Below, piece by piece: positions 53,340 through 60,993 of a DNA stretch of 60,993 bases. Location: positions 1 to 60,993 of the forward strand of contig JAJTIE010000028.1 in NCBI GenBank assembly GCA_021300195.1, written 5' to 3'. A program made the translations under genes and the position numbers. The notes under the pieces were generated by a model, which saw only the letters and a program-made list of their open reading frames with translations, ran no database searches and was not told the origin of the DNA. Positions within the stretch are counted from its first letter, which is position 1. The number at the start of each line of letters is the position of its first letter. This stretch comes from Bacteroidota bacterium. Lineage in GTDB: Bacteria > Bacteroidota > Bacteroidia > J057 > JAJTIE01.

Positions 53340-54452
53340 CTATTGTCGGTCTTGTAGTTCATACAGGCAGGCCACCACCTCGGCCATTTCCTCCGGCTTC
53401 ATGCGGTTTCCGCTGGGCAGGCACACACCGGTTTCAAAGTGCCGTTCATCATTGCCGCCCCCATAGTAGGGATACTGCCGGTACAGCGGCGTTTTGTGCA
53501 GGGGTTTCCACACCTGCCGGGCCTCTATACCCTGCTGCTGCAGGGCTTGCACGGTCTTCAGGGGGCTTACGCGCTCGCTATGCGCCACGGTTAGCCAGTG
53601 TGTGTGAAAGAAGCCCTCGGGCTCGGGCAGGAAGCGGTAGTGCGGCTGCAGGGTATTGGTATACGCCTGGTGGATCTCGCGCCTGCGTGCTATCTGCTCA
53701 TCAAACCGGCCGAGCTGCGCCAGGCCGATGGCAGCCGACAGGTGGGGCATACGGTAGTTGTACCCCAGCTCCTTATGGTCGTACCAGGGTAGCCGGAGGG
53801 TGGCCTGGGTAGCCAGGTGGATGGCGGTCTGGATCGGCTCGGGCCAGGCGCTTACCAGTGCGCCGCCCCCGCCGGTGGTAAATAGCTTGTTGCCATTGAA
53901 GCTGTAGCAGCCCATGGTGCCGATGGTGCCTGCCTGCCTGCCATGCTGGCGTGCCCCCAGGGCTTCGGCAGCATCTTCGTACAGCAGCACCTGGTGCTCA
54001 TTGCACAGGGCCAGTATCTCTTCCGCCTGCGCCATCTGCCCATATAGATGGGCTAGTATGACAGCCTTGGGCTTTTTGCTCTGCTTTTTCAGGTCGTTCA
54101 GGGCTATGGCTAGCCAGTAGGGGCTCATGCCATAGCTATCCGGCTCGCAGTCTACAAAGATCGGGCTGGCACCGCAGTACAGCACCGGGTTTACCGTAGC
54201 TACGTAGGTAAAGCTGGGCACCAGCACCACATCGCCCGGGCCAGTGCCTATCAGGCGCAGGGCCAGGTGCAGGGCAGCTGTGGCACTGCTGAGGGCAGCG
54301 GCGTGCCGGGCACCGGTAAGCGCGCATAGTTTCTGCTCAAACTGGCCCAGGTAGGGGCCGGCTGGGGCTATCCAGCCTGTTTCAAAGGCCGCATTCAGCA
54401 GGGCCTGCTCGGCGGCGCCTACATCCGGTGGGGATAACCAGATCTTGTACAT
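53340..54452 (-). CDS. DegT/DnrJ/EryC1-family sugar aminotransferase
   Basis: A 370-residue PLP enzyme. YKIWLSPPDVGAAEQALLNAAFETGWIAP at the start resembles PglE-type UDP-sugar aminotransferases that make bacillosamine-like sugars. LSSATAALHLALRL binds phosphate, EDAAEALGARQHG carries the cofactor Asp, and FNGNKLFTTGGGGAL holds the Schiff-base Lys. It would make an aminosugar for glycoproteins, lipopolysaccharide or capsule. No other sugar gene is adjacent in the window. Confidence 0.9.
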   Translation of the reverse strand: MYKIWLSPPDVGAAEQALLNAAFETGWIAPAGPYLGQFEQKLCALTGARHAAALSSATAALHLALRLIGTGPGDVVLVPSFTYVATVNPVLYCGASPIFVDCEPDSYGMSPYWLAIALNDLKKQSKKPKAVILAHLYGQMAQAEEILALCNEHQVLLYEDAAEALGARQHGRQAGTIGTMGCYSFNGNKLFTTGGGGALVSAWPEPIQTAIHLATQATLRLPWYDHKELGYNYRMPHLSAAIGLAQLGRFDEQIARRREIHQAYTNTLQPHYRFLPEPEGFFHTHWLTVAHSERVSPLKTVQALQQQGIEARQVWKPLHKTPLYRQYPYYGGGNDERHFETGVCLPSGNRMKPEEMAEVVACLYELQDRQ

Positions 54453-54494
54453 ACCGCTAAGTTACAATATCTTTATGCCCAGTTCTTATTTCTT

Positions 54495-54776
54495 ATGCGA
54501 CCAAGATTCTGCCGGATGATACCGGTACTAGTCGCTTGCTCTCTTTCTTTTCTATACGCGTGCAAAAATCCGAAGGATGATGCGCAAGCCATTGTAGATC
54601 AATACTGTAACTGCCGAAAGCTGAAGCAGGAAGATAAGCGCGTGTGCGAGTGGAAGCTGAGGCAGATGATAGAAGAGTATGAGGCCGAATACCGCTTTGG
54701 GGTGGAGGATAGTACGACGCAGCAAGAAATACAGGGGCTAATCCGCGGGGGTGTGCGGGCTTGTTTGTCGGAATAA
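54495..54776 (+). CDS. Small cysteine-containing lipoprotein
   Basis: A 93-residue product with a lipoprotein signal (MIPVLVACSLSFLYAC). The mature part is short and helical with a CNC pair (VDQYCNCRKLKQ), another Cys in KRVCEWKL and a C-terminal VRACLSE. No family is recognised. It diverges from the aminotransferase gene and converges with exbD. Confidence 0.65.
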   Translation: MRPRFCRMIPVLVACSLSFLYACKNPKDDAQAIVDQYCNCRKLKQEDKRVCEWKLRQMIEEYEAEYRFGVEDSTTQQEIQGLIRGGVRACLSE

Positions 54777-54792
54777 AATGCCCCCTTATAGC

Positions 54793-55191
54793 TTACTTGG
54801 CCTCCAGGGCTAGTACGAGCTTCAGCTTTAGCTTTTTCACTACATCCATTATTTCTACCATATTCTGCACGGGTACATCCCGGTCTATCTGCAGGTTTAC
54901 GGTGGGTTCTTTCAGGTTGGCTGTAGCGGCGGCAATCTCGTCTTGCAGGTCGGCCAGGGGCACCTCCTTCGAGTCTACATAGTAGCGCAGGTCTCGGGTA
55001 ACGGCCACGTTTACCATGCGCTTGCTGATTACGTTGCTGCTCTCGGCCTGGGGCAGCATCAGCTTGATGACGCTGGGATTGGTAATGGTGCTGGCAATGA
55101 GGAAGAAGAGCAGCAGGAAGAACATGATGTCCGTAAGGGCACCCGTGCTTACCTCGCTGGTAGGCCTTCTTCGGGAAGCACGAAAGTTCAT
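54793..55191 (-). CDS. ExbD/TolR-type energy transduction protein
   Basis: A 132-residue protein with one N-terminal membrane helix (GALTDIMFFLLLFFLIAST), including the conserved Asp that carries protons, and a periplasmic domain ending VVKKLKLKLVLALEAK. It partners the ExbB/TolQ-like protein encoded just upstream, with start overlapping that gene's stop by 4 bases. Together they use proton flow to drive outer-membrane work. Confidence 0.88.
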   Translation of the reverse strand: MNFRASRRRPTSEVSTGALTDIMFFLLLFFLIASTITNPSVIKLMLPQAESSNVISKRMVNVAVTRDLRYYVDSKEVPLADLQDEIAAATANLKEPTVNLQIDRDVPVQNMVEIMDVVKKLKLKLVLALEAK

Positions 55192-55868
55192 GAGGGCTTG
55201 TATAGGAAGTCGATAAACTCATTGGCCGCCACCTCTAGCCGCACCAGGGTGCGGTCTATCTTCACATTCAGCCACACGTGCAGGGCATGTGCCACTATGC
55301 CCACCAGTAGGCCCGCGGCAGAGGTAACCATCTTTTCGTAGAGGCCCTCTGAGATGGCGCCGATCTCCAGGTTGTCGGCCACCGTTATGCCCGAGAAGAT
55401 CTTGATCATCCCGAAAACTGTGCCCAAAAAGCCCAGCATAGGGGCCATGGTGGCCACAGCGCTTAGTAGGCTCATATTCTTCTCCATGGCTGCTACGGCC
55501 AGCTTGGCCTGGCTTTCCATGCCGCTCTCTATCTCGGTAATGGGTGAGCCTAGCCGATGGACACCTTTCTCGTAGATGCGGGCCAGGCTGCTTTTGTCGG
55601 CTCGCAGTAGGGCCATTGCGCCGTCCACATTTCCGCTCACCACCTGCTGCTGCAGGCTTAGCAGCAGGCTACGGTCTAGCCGGGCGGTTCGGTTTATAAC
55701 AGCCAAGCGTTCGAAGAAAATGTAGATCGCCAGAAAGAGCAGCAGGAAAATGGGGATCATGATGGTGCCGCCTTTTACAATCAGATCCATCAGAGAGAGA
55801 TCCAACTGGGAGGCGGCAGACTCTGTAGCCTGTGCCAGCGATGAATAGAAGGTAAACAGCAGTGCCAT
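55188..55868 (-). CDS. ExbB/TolQ-type proton channel protein
   Basis: The ATG at 55868 (MALLFTFYSSLAQ) gives 226 residues; more upstream in-frame codons lack features of a start. Three membrane helices are seen (MIPIFLLLFLAIYIFFERLAV, LLSAVATMAPMLGFLGTVFGMIKIF, GLLVGIVAHALHVWLNV). TVFGMIKIFSG is the MotA/TolQ/ExbB signature. The N-terminus has an extra hydrophobic stretch common in Bacteroidetes. It is coupled to exbD and follows the lytic transglycosylase gene. Confidence 0.9.
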   Translation of the reverse strand: MALLFTFYSSLAQATESAASQLDLSLMDLIVKGGTIMIPIFLLLFLAIYIFFERLAVINRTARLDRSLLLSLQQQVVSGNVDGAMALLRADKSSLARIYEKGVHRLGSPITEIESGMESQAKLAVAAMEKNMSLLSAVATMAPMLGFLGTVFGMIKIFSGITVADNLEIGAISEGLYEKMVTSAAGLLVGIVAHALHVWLNVKIDRTLVRLEVAANEFIDFLYKPS

Positions 55869-56008
55869 GGGGTAGAAAAACGCTGCCAAAGAAACGAAGA
55901 ATGTGTGTGGTGCGTAGGGGGCAGGGTGCTGCTTTTGTGCACAGCACGACTGGGGTGCTGGGTAATTTTCCACAAGCGCATCCACCCGATGCCCGGGTTT
56001 CACACAAC

Positions 56009-57004
56009 CTAGCCTCCCGGCTGCGGGGGCGGTGTACTATCGGCAGGGGGCCTGTAGGTACCCAGCCTGGGCTGCTGCAGGGGCAGCCACAGCTCGTAGC
56101 GCTGCCCAGCCGCTACGGGCAGGCTGTAGCTCTTTAGCCAGGGGTTATACCAGTTCAGGGTGCGGTAGTCTAGCCCCTGCGTGCGTGCCCACGCAGCCAG
56201 GTCGTCTATGCTACGGGTTACAGCCAGGGTGCGGTAGGCCAGGGGCTGGTATCGCTCAGACGGTGGAACCCGGTAGCCATACTGCTCGGGGTGCTGCAGG
56301 ATGTACTTGTAGGCCAGGATGCGGAAGAGATAGCGGCTGGTTTCCTCATTCAGGTACAGCTGATAAAAGCCCTGTACGCCCTGGCGCTGCTGGCCGTAGG
56401 CTACCCCCCCTGCGCCCATGTTGTAGCTAGCCGCAGCAAGGGTCCAACTACCAAACTTTTTGTAGCTGGATTTCAGGTAATTACATGCAGCGCGTGTACT
56501 CTTTAGTGGATGATTGCGCTCGTCTACATATGCGTTCTGAATCAGGCCGTAGTCTAGCCCGGTCTGGGGCATAAACTGCCAGTAGCCCTGTGCGCCAGCC
56601 AGGGAGGTGGCATTGCGCACGGCACTCTCCGCCACCATCAGGTAGAGGAAGTCTGCTGGCACGTCATACTGCGTCAGGATCTCCAGCATGGGTTTCTTCC
56701 ACCGCTCCAGCCGCTTCAGGATCATGGTTATGGTGGCGTAGTCGTACACATTGAGCATAAACTCGCGGTCGAAGCGCTCTCGCACCTCCGGATCCTGGAT
56801 GGGCACAGGCTCCCCGCAGAAGTTGGGTTGGTCGGGCATCAGCTCGCCCAGTGCAAGTGGCCCGGTAGCGCGCGCACTAGCCAGGGGGGCACCTGCCTGG
56901 GCAGATGGGGGGGCGGTCCAGAGCCAATAACCGAGTAGCAGGACGCACACCAGCAGCACCAGCACTGTAGCGCGGCCCAGGGTAATGGGGCGTATGAACG
57001 ACAT
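56009..57004 (-). CDS. Membrane-anchored lytic transglycosylase (SLT domain)
   Basis: The ATG at 57004 (MSFIRPITLGRAT) gives 331 residues. One N-terminal hydrophobic helix is followed by an SLT domain (about 100-240) with catalytic Glu in FLYLMVAESAVRNATSL, AGAQGYWQFMPQTGLDYGL, and ASYNMGAGGV. The C-terminal region (ITRSIDDLAAWARTQGL-like, actually VTRSIDDLAAWARTQG, then LNWYNPW) looks like a LysM-type peptidoglycan-binding element. MltD is the closest known type. It cuts glycan strands in the periplasm. The gene sits in a four-gene envelope operon after the VWA protein. Confidence 0.88.
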   Translation of the reverse strand: MSFIRPITLGRATVLVLLVCVLLLGYWLWTAPPSAQAGAPLASARATGPLALGELMPDQPNFCGEPVPIQDPEVRERFDREFMLNVYDYATITMILKRLERWKKPMLEILTQYDVPADFLYLMVAESAVRNATSLAGAQGYWQFMPQTGLDYGLIQNAYVDERNHPLKSTRAACNYLKSSYKKFGSWTLAAASYNMGAGGVAYGQQRQGVQGFYQLYLNEETSRYLFRILAYKYILQHPEQYGYRVPPSERYQPLAYRTLAVTRSIDDLAAWARTQGLDYRTLNWYNPWLKSYSLPVAAGQRYELWLPLQQPRLGTYRPPADSTPPPQPGG

Positions 57005-57012
57005 GACTTGCA

Positions 57013-59166
57013 TCAGGAAAGGCTGTTACGTTTGCGAAGGATCCATTCGGCAGAGAGGAGGGCAAGCAGTAGCAACAGGGGCCATACGTACTGCTGCAGG
57101 CTGCGGGTAGCACGCTTGGTCTCCAGGGTTTCCACCAGTGTGCCGGTCTGCTTTATGCGGTCGGCCAGGCTGGGCAGCTGGCTGACGTAGCTGAAGAGGC
57201 CGCCCGTCTGCAGGCTCAGCTGGCGCATCAGGTCGGCATCGGCCTTTAGGTCTCGGTACTCGATGGCACTCTTGCCGATGCTGAACTGGCCAGCATCCCT
57301 GCCCAGCGCCTGGCCTGCCAGGGCACCCTCGGCGGTATAGGTGTAGCTACCGGCGGTAAGGTTTGAGATAGCCAGGCCATAACTCCCGGCCTGCTCTTCC
57401 ACCAGGTAATAATCGGTTGATACACCTCGCTCGTCTTTCAGGGTCATTTTCACCTCGGCACCGGTTACCGGCTTGTTGCTATCGTCATACACTTCGCCAT
57501 TGAAGATCACGCGCTCGCTGCCCGAGAACACCTGGCGTAGTGGGTATACGCGAAAACGGCGCTGGTCGTTGCGTGTGGTTAGCCAGTCGGCCAGGTTCTG
57601 CATCCAGCTGTCAAACAGTGCAAAGTCTTCGTGCAGCACATAGTTGTGCACGCGCCAGCGCCAGATGTTTTCGCACACGAAGGTGGCGGTCTTGTGCCCC
57701 TGGTGCTCCTGCAGGGCCAGTAGGGGGTACTCCAGGGCAATGTTCTTGATCTGTGCCTTGCCCACCACCTGGGTACCGGGGTTTAGCTTCCACTCGCTTT
57801 CATTCCGCAGGATGGGGGGGGCAGACTGTAGCCAGGCGGCAAAGGCATCCGGGTCGTCGAAGCGGAAGGTGCTGTGGCCACGGTAGGCGGGGATGGTGTA
57901 GAAGAATGCCTCGGACAGGGTGCCGACAGCGCGGGTGGGGCTTAGCCCCATGTATTGTGCCTGCTCCGGATGCACATTTAGCCGGGTTTGCCCGCCAATG
58001 AAATGAACCAGGGGGGTGCCCTTGCGCTGCACCTGGGCATAGATCTGGTCCAGGATTGCCTTGTCTGCCGTGCTGGTGGGGAAGTTGTGGAGCAGGATCA
58101 GTTCATACTTGGCCAGGTCGTCGGGCTGCCGGTCAAACTGCTGGCTGTTTTCGCGGATAAACGACACAAACTCATACTGCTGCTGCTCGCTAAAAGTCTT
58201 GCGCAGGGCACCTATATCCGGGTGTGGCCCGCCCGCAAAAAGCGCAATCCGGAACCGATTCTCGAGCACCTGGATGTAGATCCGCTGCTGATTATTCAGA
58301 TAGCTTACTTCATCAGGCTTGCGGCTAATAACTATGTCATATGCCTGTATACCAGCACTTTCCAGCTTTACATTAAAGCTAAGCTGCGCGGTGTTTTTCT
58401 GCCTGCTCAGGCTGGCGGTTTGGCTAGCCAGCAGCCTGCCGTCCTTGTACAGGCTGGCCTGTATGCTGCTGCTTTCGTAGCCATGCTGTAGCAGGTTTAC
58501 CAGTATGGGGGTTTCGGTGTTCTGGTACGAGATCTTGTTGTGCAGCACCGCCTCAATTAGCTGGTCTTTGGGCCGGATGGTGTCGCCCATCAGCACGGTG
58601 TGGATCGGTGCCTTCAGGTGCTGGGCGGCATTGCGGGCACTGGTGCCGCCGGTTATGATTCCGTCTGACACCAGGACTACCCCTGCCAGATTTTGGTGTG
58701 CATACCGCTGGCTGATCTTCTCAAGGGCTGTGCCTATCTGCGTACCTGTTTGGCCAAAGGTGAGCGAATCAAGTGACTTGGGCACGATATCCTGACTGAA
58801 CAGATAGGGCACTACCTGCGCCCCCTGTGCCCGGAGCTGATCGGCAAGTGCCTGCATGCGTGCCGGGTGCTGGCTGCGTACCGCATTGCTATCCCCCCGC
58901 GCCACCAGGCTTTCGCTATCGTCCTGCAGCAGTACGATGAGGGGTGGGTAGCTTTCCTGCTCAAAAGCAGTAAGGATGGGCTCCAGGAGCAGCAGTAGCA
59001 CAACAAAAACACTCATAGCCCGCAGGCCCATCAGGAGTGGCCCTAGCCAGGTAGCGGAAAAACGTGCGCGGGTACCCCGATACATCAGCCAGGCTGCTGC
59101 TACGGATATGCCCGCGAAGAGCAACAGCCAGGCGGGCGAGTAACTAAAATGCAGATCCAGATTCAC
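57013..59166 (-). CDS. VWA-domain membrane protein (BatA/BatB-like)
   Basis: A 717-residue protein starting at a GTG. Two N-terminal membrane helices (about 10-30 and 42-65) precede a von Willebrand factor A domain with the metal site LQDDSESLVARGD and VVLVSDGIITGG. A large periplasmic beta-rich region (about 220-680) follows, then a C-terminal helix (WPLLLLLALLSAEWILRKR). BatA-like proteins scaffold envelope complexes. It is the first gene of the operon with the transglycosylase and ExbB/ExbD, so it may link them. Confidence 0.75.
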   Translation of the reverse strand: MNLDLHFSYSPAWLLLFAGISVAAAWLMYRGTRARFSATWLGPLLMGLRAMSVFVVLLLLLEPILTAFEQESYPPLIVLLQDDSESLVARGDSNAVRSQHPARMQALADQLRAQGAQVVPYLFSQDIVPKSLDSLTFGQTGTQIGTALEKISQRYAHQNLAGVVLVSDGIITGGTSARNAAQHLKAPIHTVLMGDTIRPKDQLIEAVLHNKISYQNTETPILVNLLQHGYESSSIQASLYKDGRLLASQTASLSRQKNTAQLSFNVKLESAGIQAYDIVISRKPDEVSYLNNQQRIYIQVLENRFRIALFAGGPHPDIGALRKTFSEQQQYEFVSFIRENSQQFDRQPDDLAKYELILLHNFPTSTADKAILDQIYAQVQRKGTPLVHFIGGQTRLNVHPEQAQYMGLSPTRAVGTLSEAFFYTIPAYRGHSTFRFDDPDAFAAWLQSAPPILRNESEWKLNPGTQVVGKAQIKNIALEYPLLALQEHQGHKTATFVCENIWRWRVHNYVLHEDFALFDSWMQNLADWLTTRNDQRRFRVYPLRQVFSGSERVIFNGEVYDDSNKPVTGAEVKMTLKDERGVSTDYYLVEEQAGSYGLAISNLTAGSYTYTAEGALAGQALGRDAGQFSIGKSAIEYRDLKADADLMRQLSLQTGGLFSYVSQLPSLADRIKQTGTLVETLETKRATRSLQQYVWPLLLLLALLSAEWILRKRNSLS

Positions 59167-59234
59167 AAGGCTAAGGTACTAAGCCCGGGCGAACCGGTAT
59201 TTCTTAGCGGGTGTTTTTTTGCGTACGAATCCGG

Positions 59235-60550
59235 CTACTTGCGTGCCTGTAGCAGGTACCGGGCCACCGCATGATAGGCAGGCAGCGAGTAGGGATCTAT
59301 TGCGGCATTTTTTGCCTCCGGGTGCGAGGCTAACCGTACAATGACCATCTCTGCCTTCGGGTCTATGTAGATAGCCTGGCCGTGTACGCCCCGTGCCATG
59401 TAGGCACCATGCTCGTTGTGCGACACCCACCACATGTTCCGGTAGCTCCAGCCGGGCAGGGTACCGAAGCCTGCCTTGGCAAACAAGGCCCGGTCGCCCC
59501 CCCCTTCTCTATGTCTGCCACTACTGCGGCAGGCAGCAGCTGCTTGCCGTTCAGCTCCCCTTTGTTGAGCATCAGATAGCCAAAGCGGGCCAAGTCTCTC
59601 AGACCGGCACTAAAGCCGCCGCCGGCAAAGGCTATGCCTGCCGGGTCTACCTGGTAGTAGCCATCCCGCTCGGTGCCCAGGGGCTGCCATATCCGCTCAG
59701 ACAGCAGGGTGGCCAGGGGTTTGCCGGTTGCGACCGAAATCACCCAGCCCAGGGCATCGGTGTTGATGGTTTTGTAGGCAAAGGCCGTACCATGCGTGCC
59801 TTGTGGCTGCACGGTAGCAAGGTATTCATAGTAGTTGGTGGGACCCTGATAGTCTTTCGGGTGTGCCAGCATTGTGTTTCCGGCTGCCGAGAAGGCCCAA
59901 ACCTCGGCCTTGGGGTCGCTGTAGTCTTCGCTATACTTCAGGCCGGTGGTCATGTCGAGCAGCTGGCGGATGGTGGCCGTGCCTAGGGCAGAACTAGCCA
60001 GTGCTGGTACGTAGCTTGCTGCGGTCCGGTGCTCATCCAGCACCCCCTCGGCTACCAGCATGGCACCCAGGGTGCCGGCAAAGGTTTTGCTGACCGACAT
60101 AACCGCATGCACGCCATCGGGCTGTAGGCAGCCAAAGTAGCGTTCGTACACGATACGTCCCCGGTGCAGAACCAGAATGCCGTCGGTATAGTTTTTTTCC
60201 AGCGATGCAGCCCAAGACATAGGCTTATTGCTCCCGATGGGCAAAAACTGCACGGTGTCGATGGCCGATGGGGCTGCGTCATCCACTGAGAAAAAGGTAT
60301 GTGGCTGGGAAACCGTAGCCGCGGGCACCGCCACCGTGGGCAAAAAGCTGCGCATGTGGCACACGCTGTAGCGGAGGGCCGGAAACCGAAAAAAGCTGCC
60401 ATCTGCGGCGCGAACCACCTTGTCTGCCGGGGGTGGGAACCCTTGCATCCAGCCCAGACGGACAGGGTCGGAATCGACGGACTGTGCCTGCAGAAAAGCA
60501 ATACTGGCACAGATATTCAAAAGCAATGAGAGGATGAAGGGGATCCGCAT
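59235..60550 (-). CDS. NylB-like serine hydrolase (class C beta-lactamase fold), frame broken once
   Basis: A signal peptide (FILSLLLNICASIAFLQAQ) begins at the ATG at 60550. The core has the SxxK nucleophile in VMSVSKTFAGT (about residue 153), a TYR-lid region AYKTINTDALGW and FSAGLRDLARFGYLMLNKGEL. After the C8 run at 59497-59504 the frame is lost. One extra base in this run (G9 on the coding strand) restores it and leads into GWSYRNMWWVSHNEHGAYMA, GVHGQAIYIDPKAEM and the end at 59235, about 438 residues. The last motifs match 6-aminohexanoate-dimer hydrolases and related esterases. Substrate is unknown. Confidence 0.75.
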
Positions 60551-60875
60551 AGAAACCTGATAATTAGGGGCTTAAAGGTAGGAAAAAGCCGCGTTGTACA
60601 GCCAAGTTCCCCCAAATTTTACCTCGAAAATTTGTCCTAAAATTCACATTATGGTGAAACTGGCCCCATTGATTATCAGCGAATTAAAGAAAAGGGGAGG
60701 GGGTTTCGCCGAAACAATTAAACCAAAGAATGTGTTGTGGAGCAGAGGGGGGGGATGGCTCAGACCAGAGAATCTACTGTGGGCTTGACTCTAAAAATGA
60801 GCCAAAATTGAGCTTTTCAGACAAAGAACTGGGACAAAGAAAAAGGGTAGGCGAGCACAAAGTCAAGCCCCCGCC
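60551..60875. other. Intergenic region with no supported gene
   Basis: About 325 bases between the NylB-like gene start and the end of a membrane protein gene. It is AT-rich near 60600-60720, where the hydrolase promoter could lie. A 45-codon plus-strand frame at 60651 has no supporting feature. No repeats or RNA genes were recognised. Confidence 0.5.
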
Positions 60876-60993
60876 TCATTTTCCCCCACCCTCTTTTCCA
60901 CCGGCCCAGTACGTAGCCATGAATGCCAATGTTAATACTGCTCCGCCAAGCAGGAGCCAGTTCAGCCCCGGCCGGTCTACAACCAGAAATTTC
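60876..60993 (-). CDS. C-terminal end of a membrane protein, truncated by the window edge
   Basis: The minus strand is open from the window edge to a TGA at 60876. The 38 residues seen read LVVDRPGLNWLLLGGAVLTL, AFMATYW, then a Gly/Lys-rich AGGKEGGGK tail, a typical last membrane helix with a charged cytoplasmic end. Its family cannot be told from so little. The same DNA is open in another frame to 60795, with a less protein-like composition. Confidence 0.45.
   Translation of the reverse strand, partial: KFLVVDRPGLNWLLLGGAVLTLAFMATYWAGGKEGGGK

Noticed and set aside
60651-60788. 45-codon plus-strand frame in the right-hand intergenic region
   Set aside because: No promoter, signal peptide or family features, and low-complexity Gly/Trp content; most likely chance.

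Overview
The window comes from a Bacteroidota (Bacteroidetes) chromosome with fairly high GC. The evidence is a gliding-motility lipoprotein GldH, a C-terminal tail resembling type IX secretion sorting domains, TAnnTTTG promoter motifs instead of E. coli -10 boxes, little sign of Shine-Dalgarno sequences, and many families typical of the phylum. No rRNA, tRNA, CRISPR array, integrase or transposase was recognised.

Layout. (1) 1-4.1 kb: an AT-rich HELAH metalloprotease/secreted-protein pair, then a Mu-like phage remnant (tail-completion-like protein, a ~100-nt nested inverted repeat, a small phage protein, a Gam-like nuclease inhibitor, a small ORF) that faces a divergent S24-type repressor lacking both catalytic residues. 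(2) 4.2-6.1 kb: host-type TSUP permease and a DUF2892-TetR pair with a perfect palindromic operator. (3) 6.1-16.1 kb: a compact minus-strand phage structural operon (ClpP-type protease, coat protein, amidase, holin, candidate u-spanin, tail-tube-like protein, chaperone-like protein, short tape measure, tail tip, fibre-like protein). Portal, terminase, integrase and transposase were not found. (4) 16.2-25.7 kb: housekeeping genes (miaA, MFS transporter, CstB-like persulfide dioxygenase, paaN, rlpA, LON-domain protein, clpS). (5) 25.9-32.7 kb: a minus-strand inorganic-carbon cluster of SbtA bicarbonate transporter, SbtB-like PII protein, NuoL/DabB-like proton-channel subunit and two outer-membrane barrels. 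(6) 32.9-43 kb: ThiF/MoeB-rhodanese, pyruvate carboxylase, pabB, a TPR protein, and a catalase behind a PerR/Fur-like box. (7) 43-54.5 kb: NmrA/HxlR pair, a fibre protein with a fibrinogen-like tip, mnmE, kbl, tsaC/sua5, ribD, gldH, a TPR protein and a sugar aminotransferase. (8) 54.5-61 kb: envelope operon (VWA protein, lytic transglycosylase, ExbB/ExbD), a NylB-like hydrolase and the end of a membrane protein.

How the parts may work together. The SbtA-PII-NuoL-like cluster lies about 2.6 kb from a full pyruvate carboxylase, which consumes bicarbonate. This suggests bicarbonate supply for anaplerosis in a heterotroph, and no RuBisCO or carboxysome gene is present. The TSUP, DUF2892 and CstB-like genes look like parts of a reactive-sulfur module that now flank the phage block. 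Three genes carry an apparent frameshift, and in each one extra base in a homopolymer restores the frame. Sequencing or assembly indels are therefore a simpler explanation than three independent pseudogenes.
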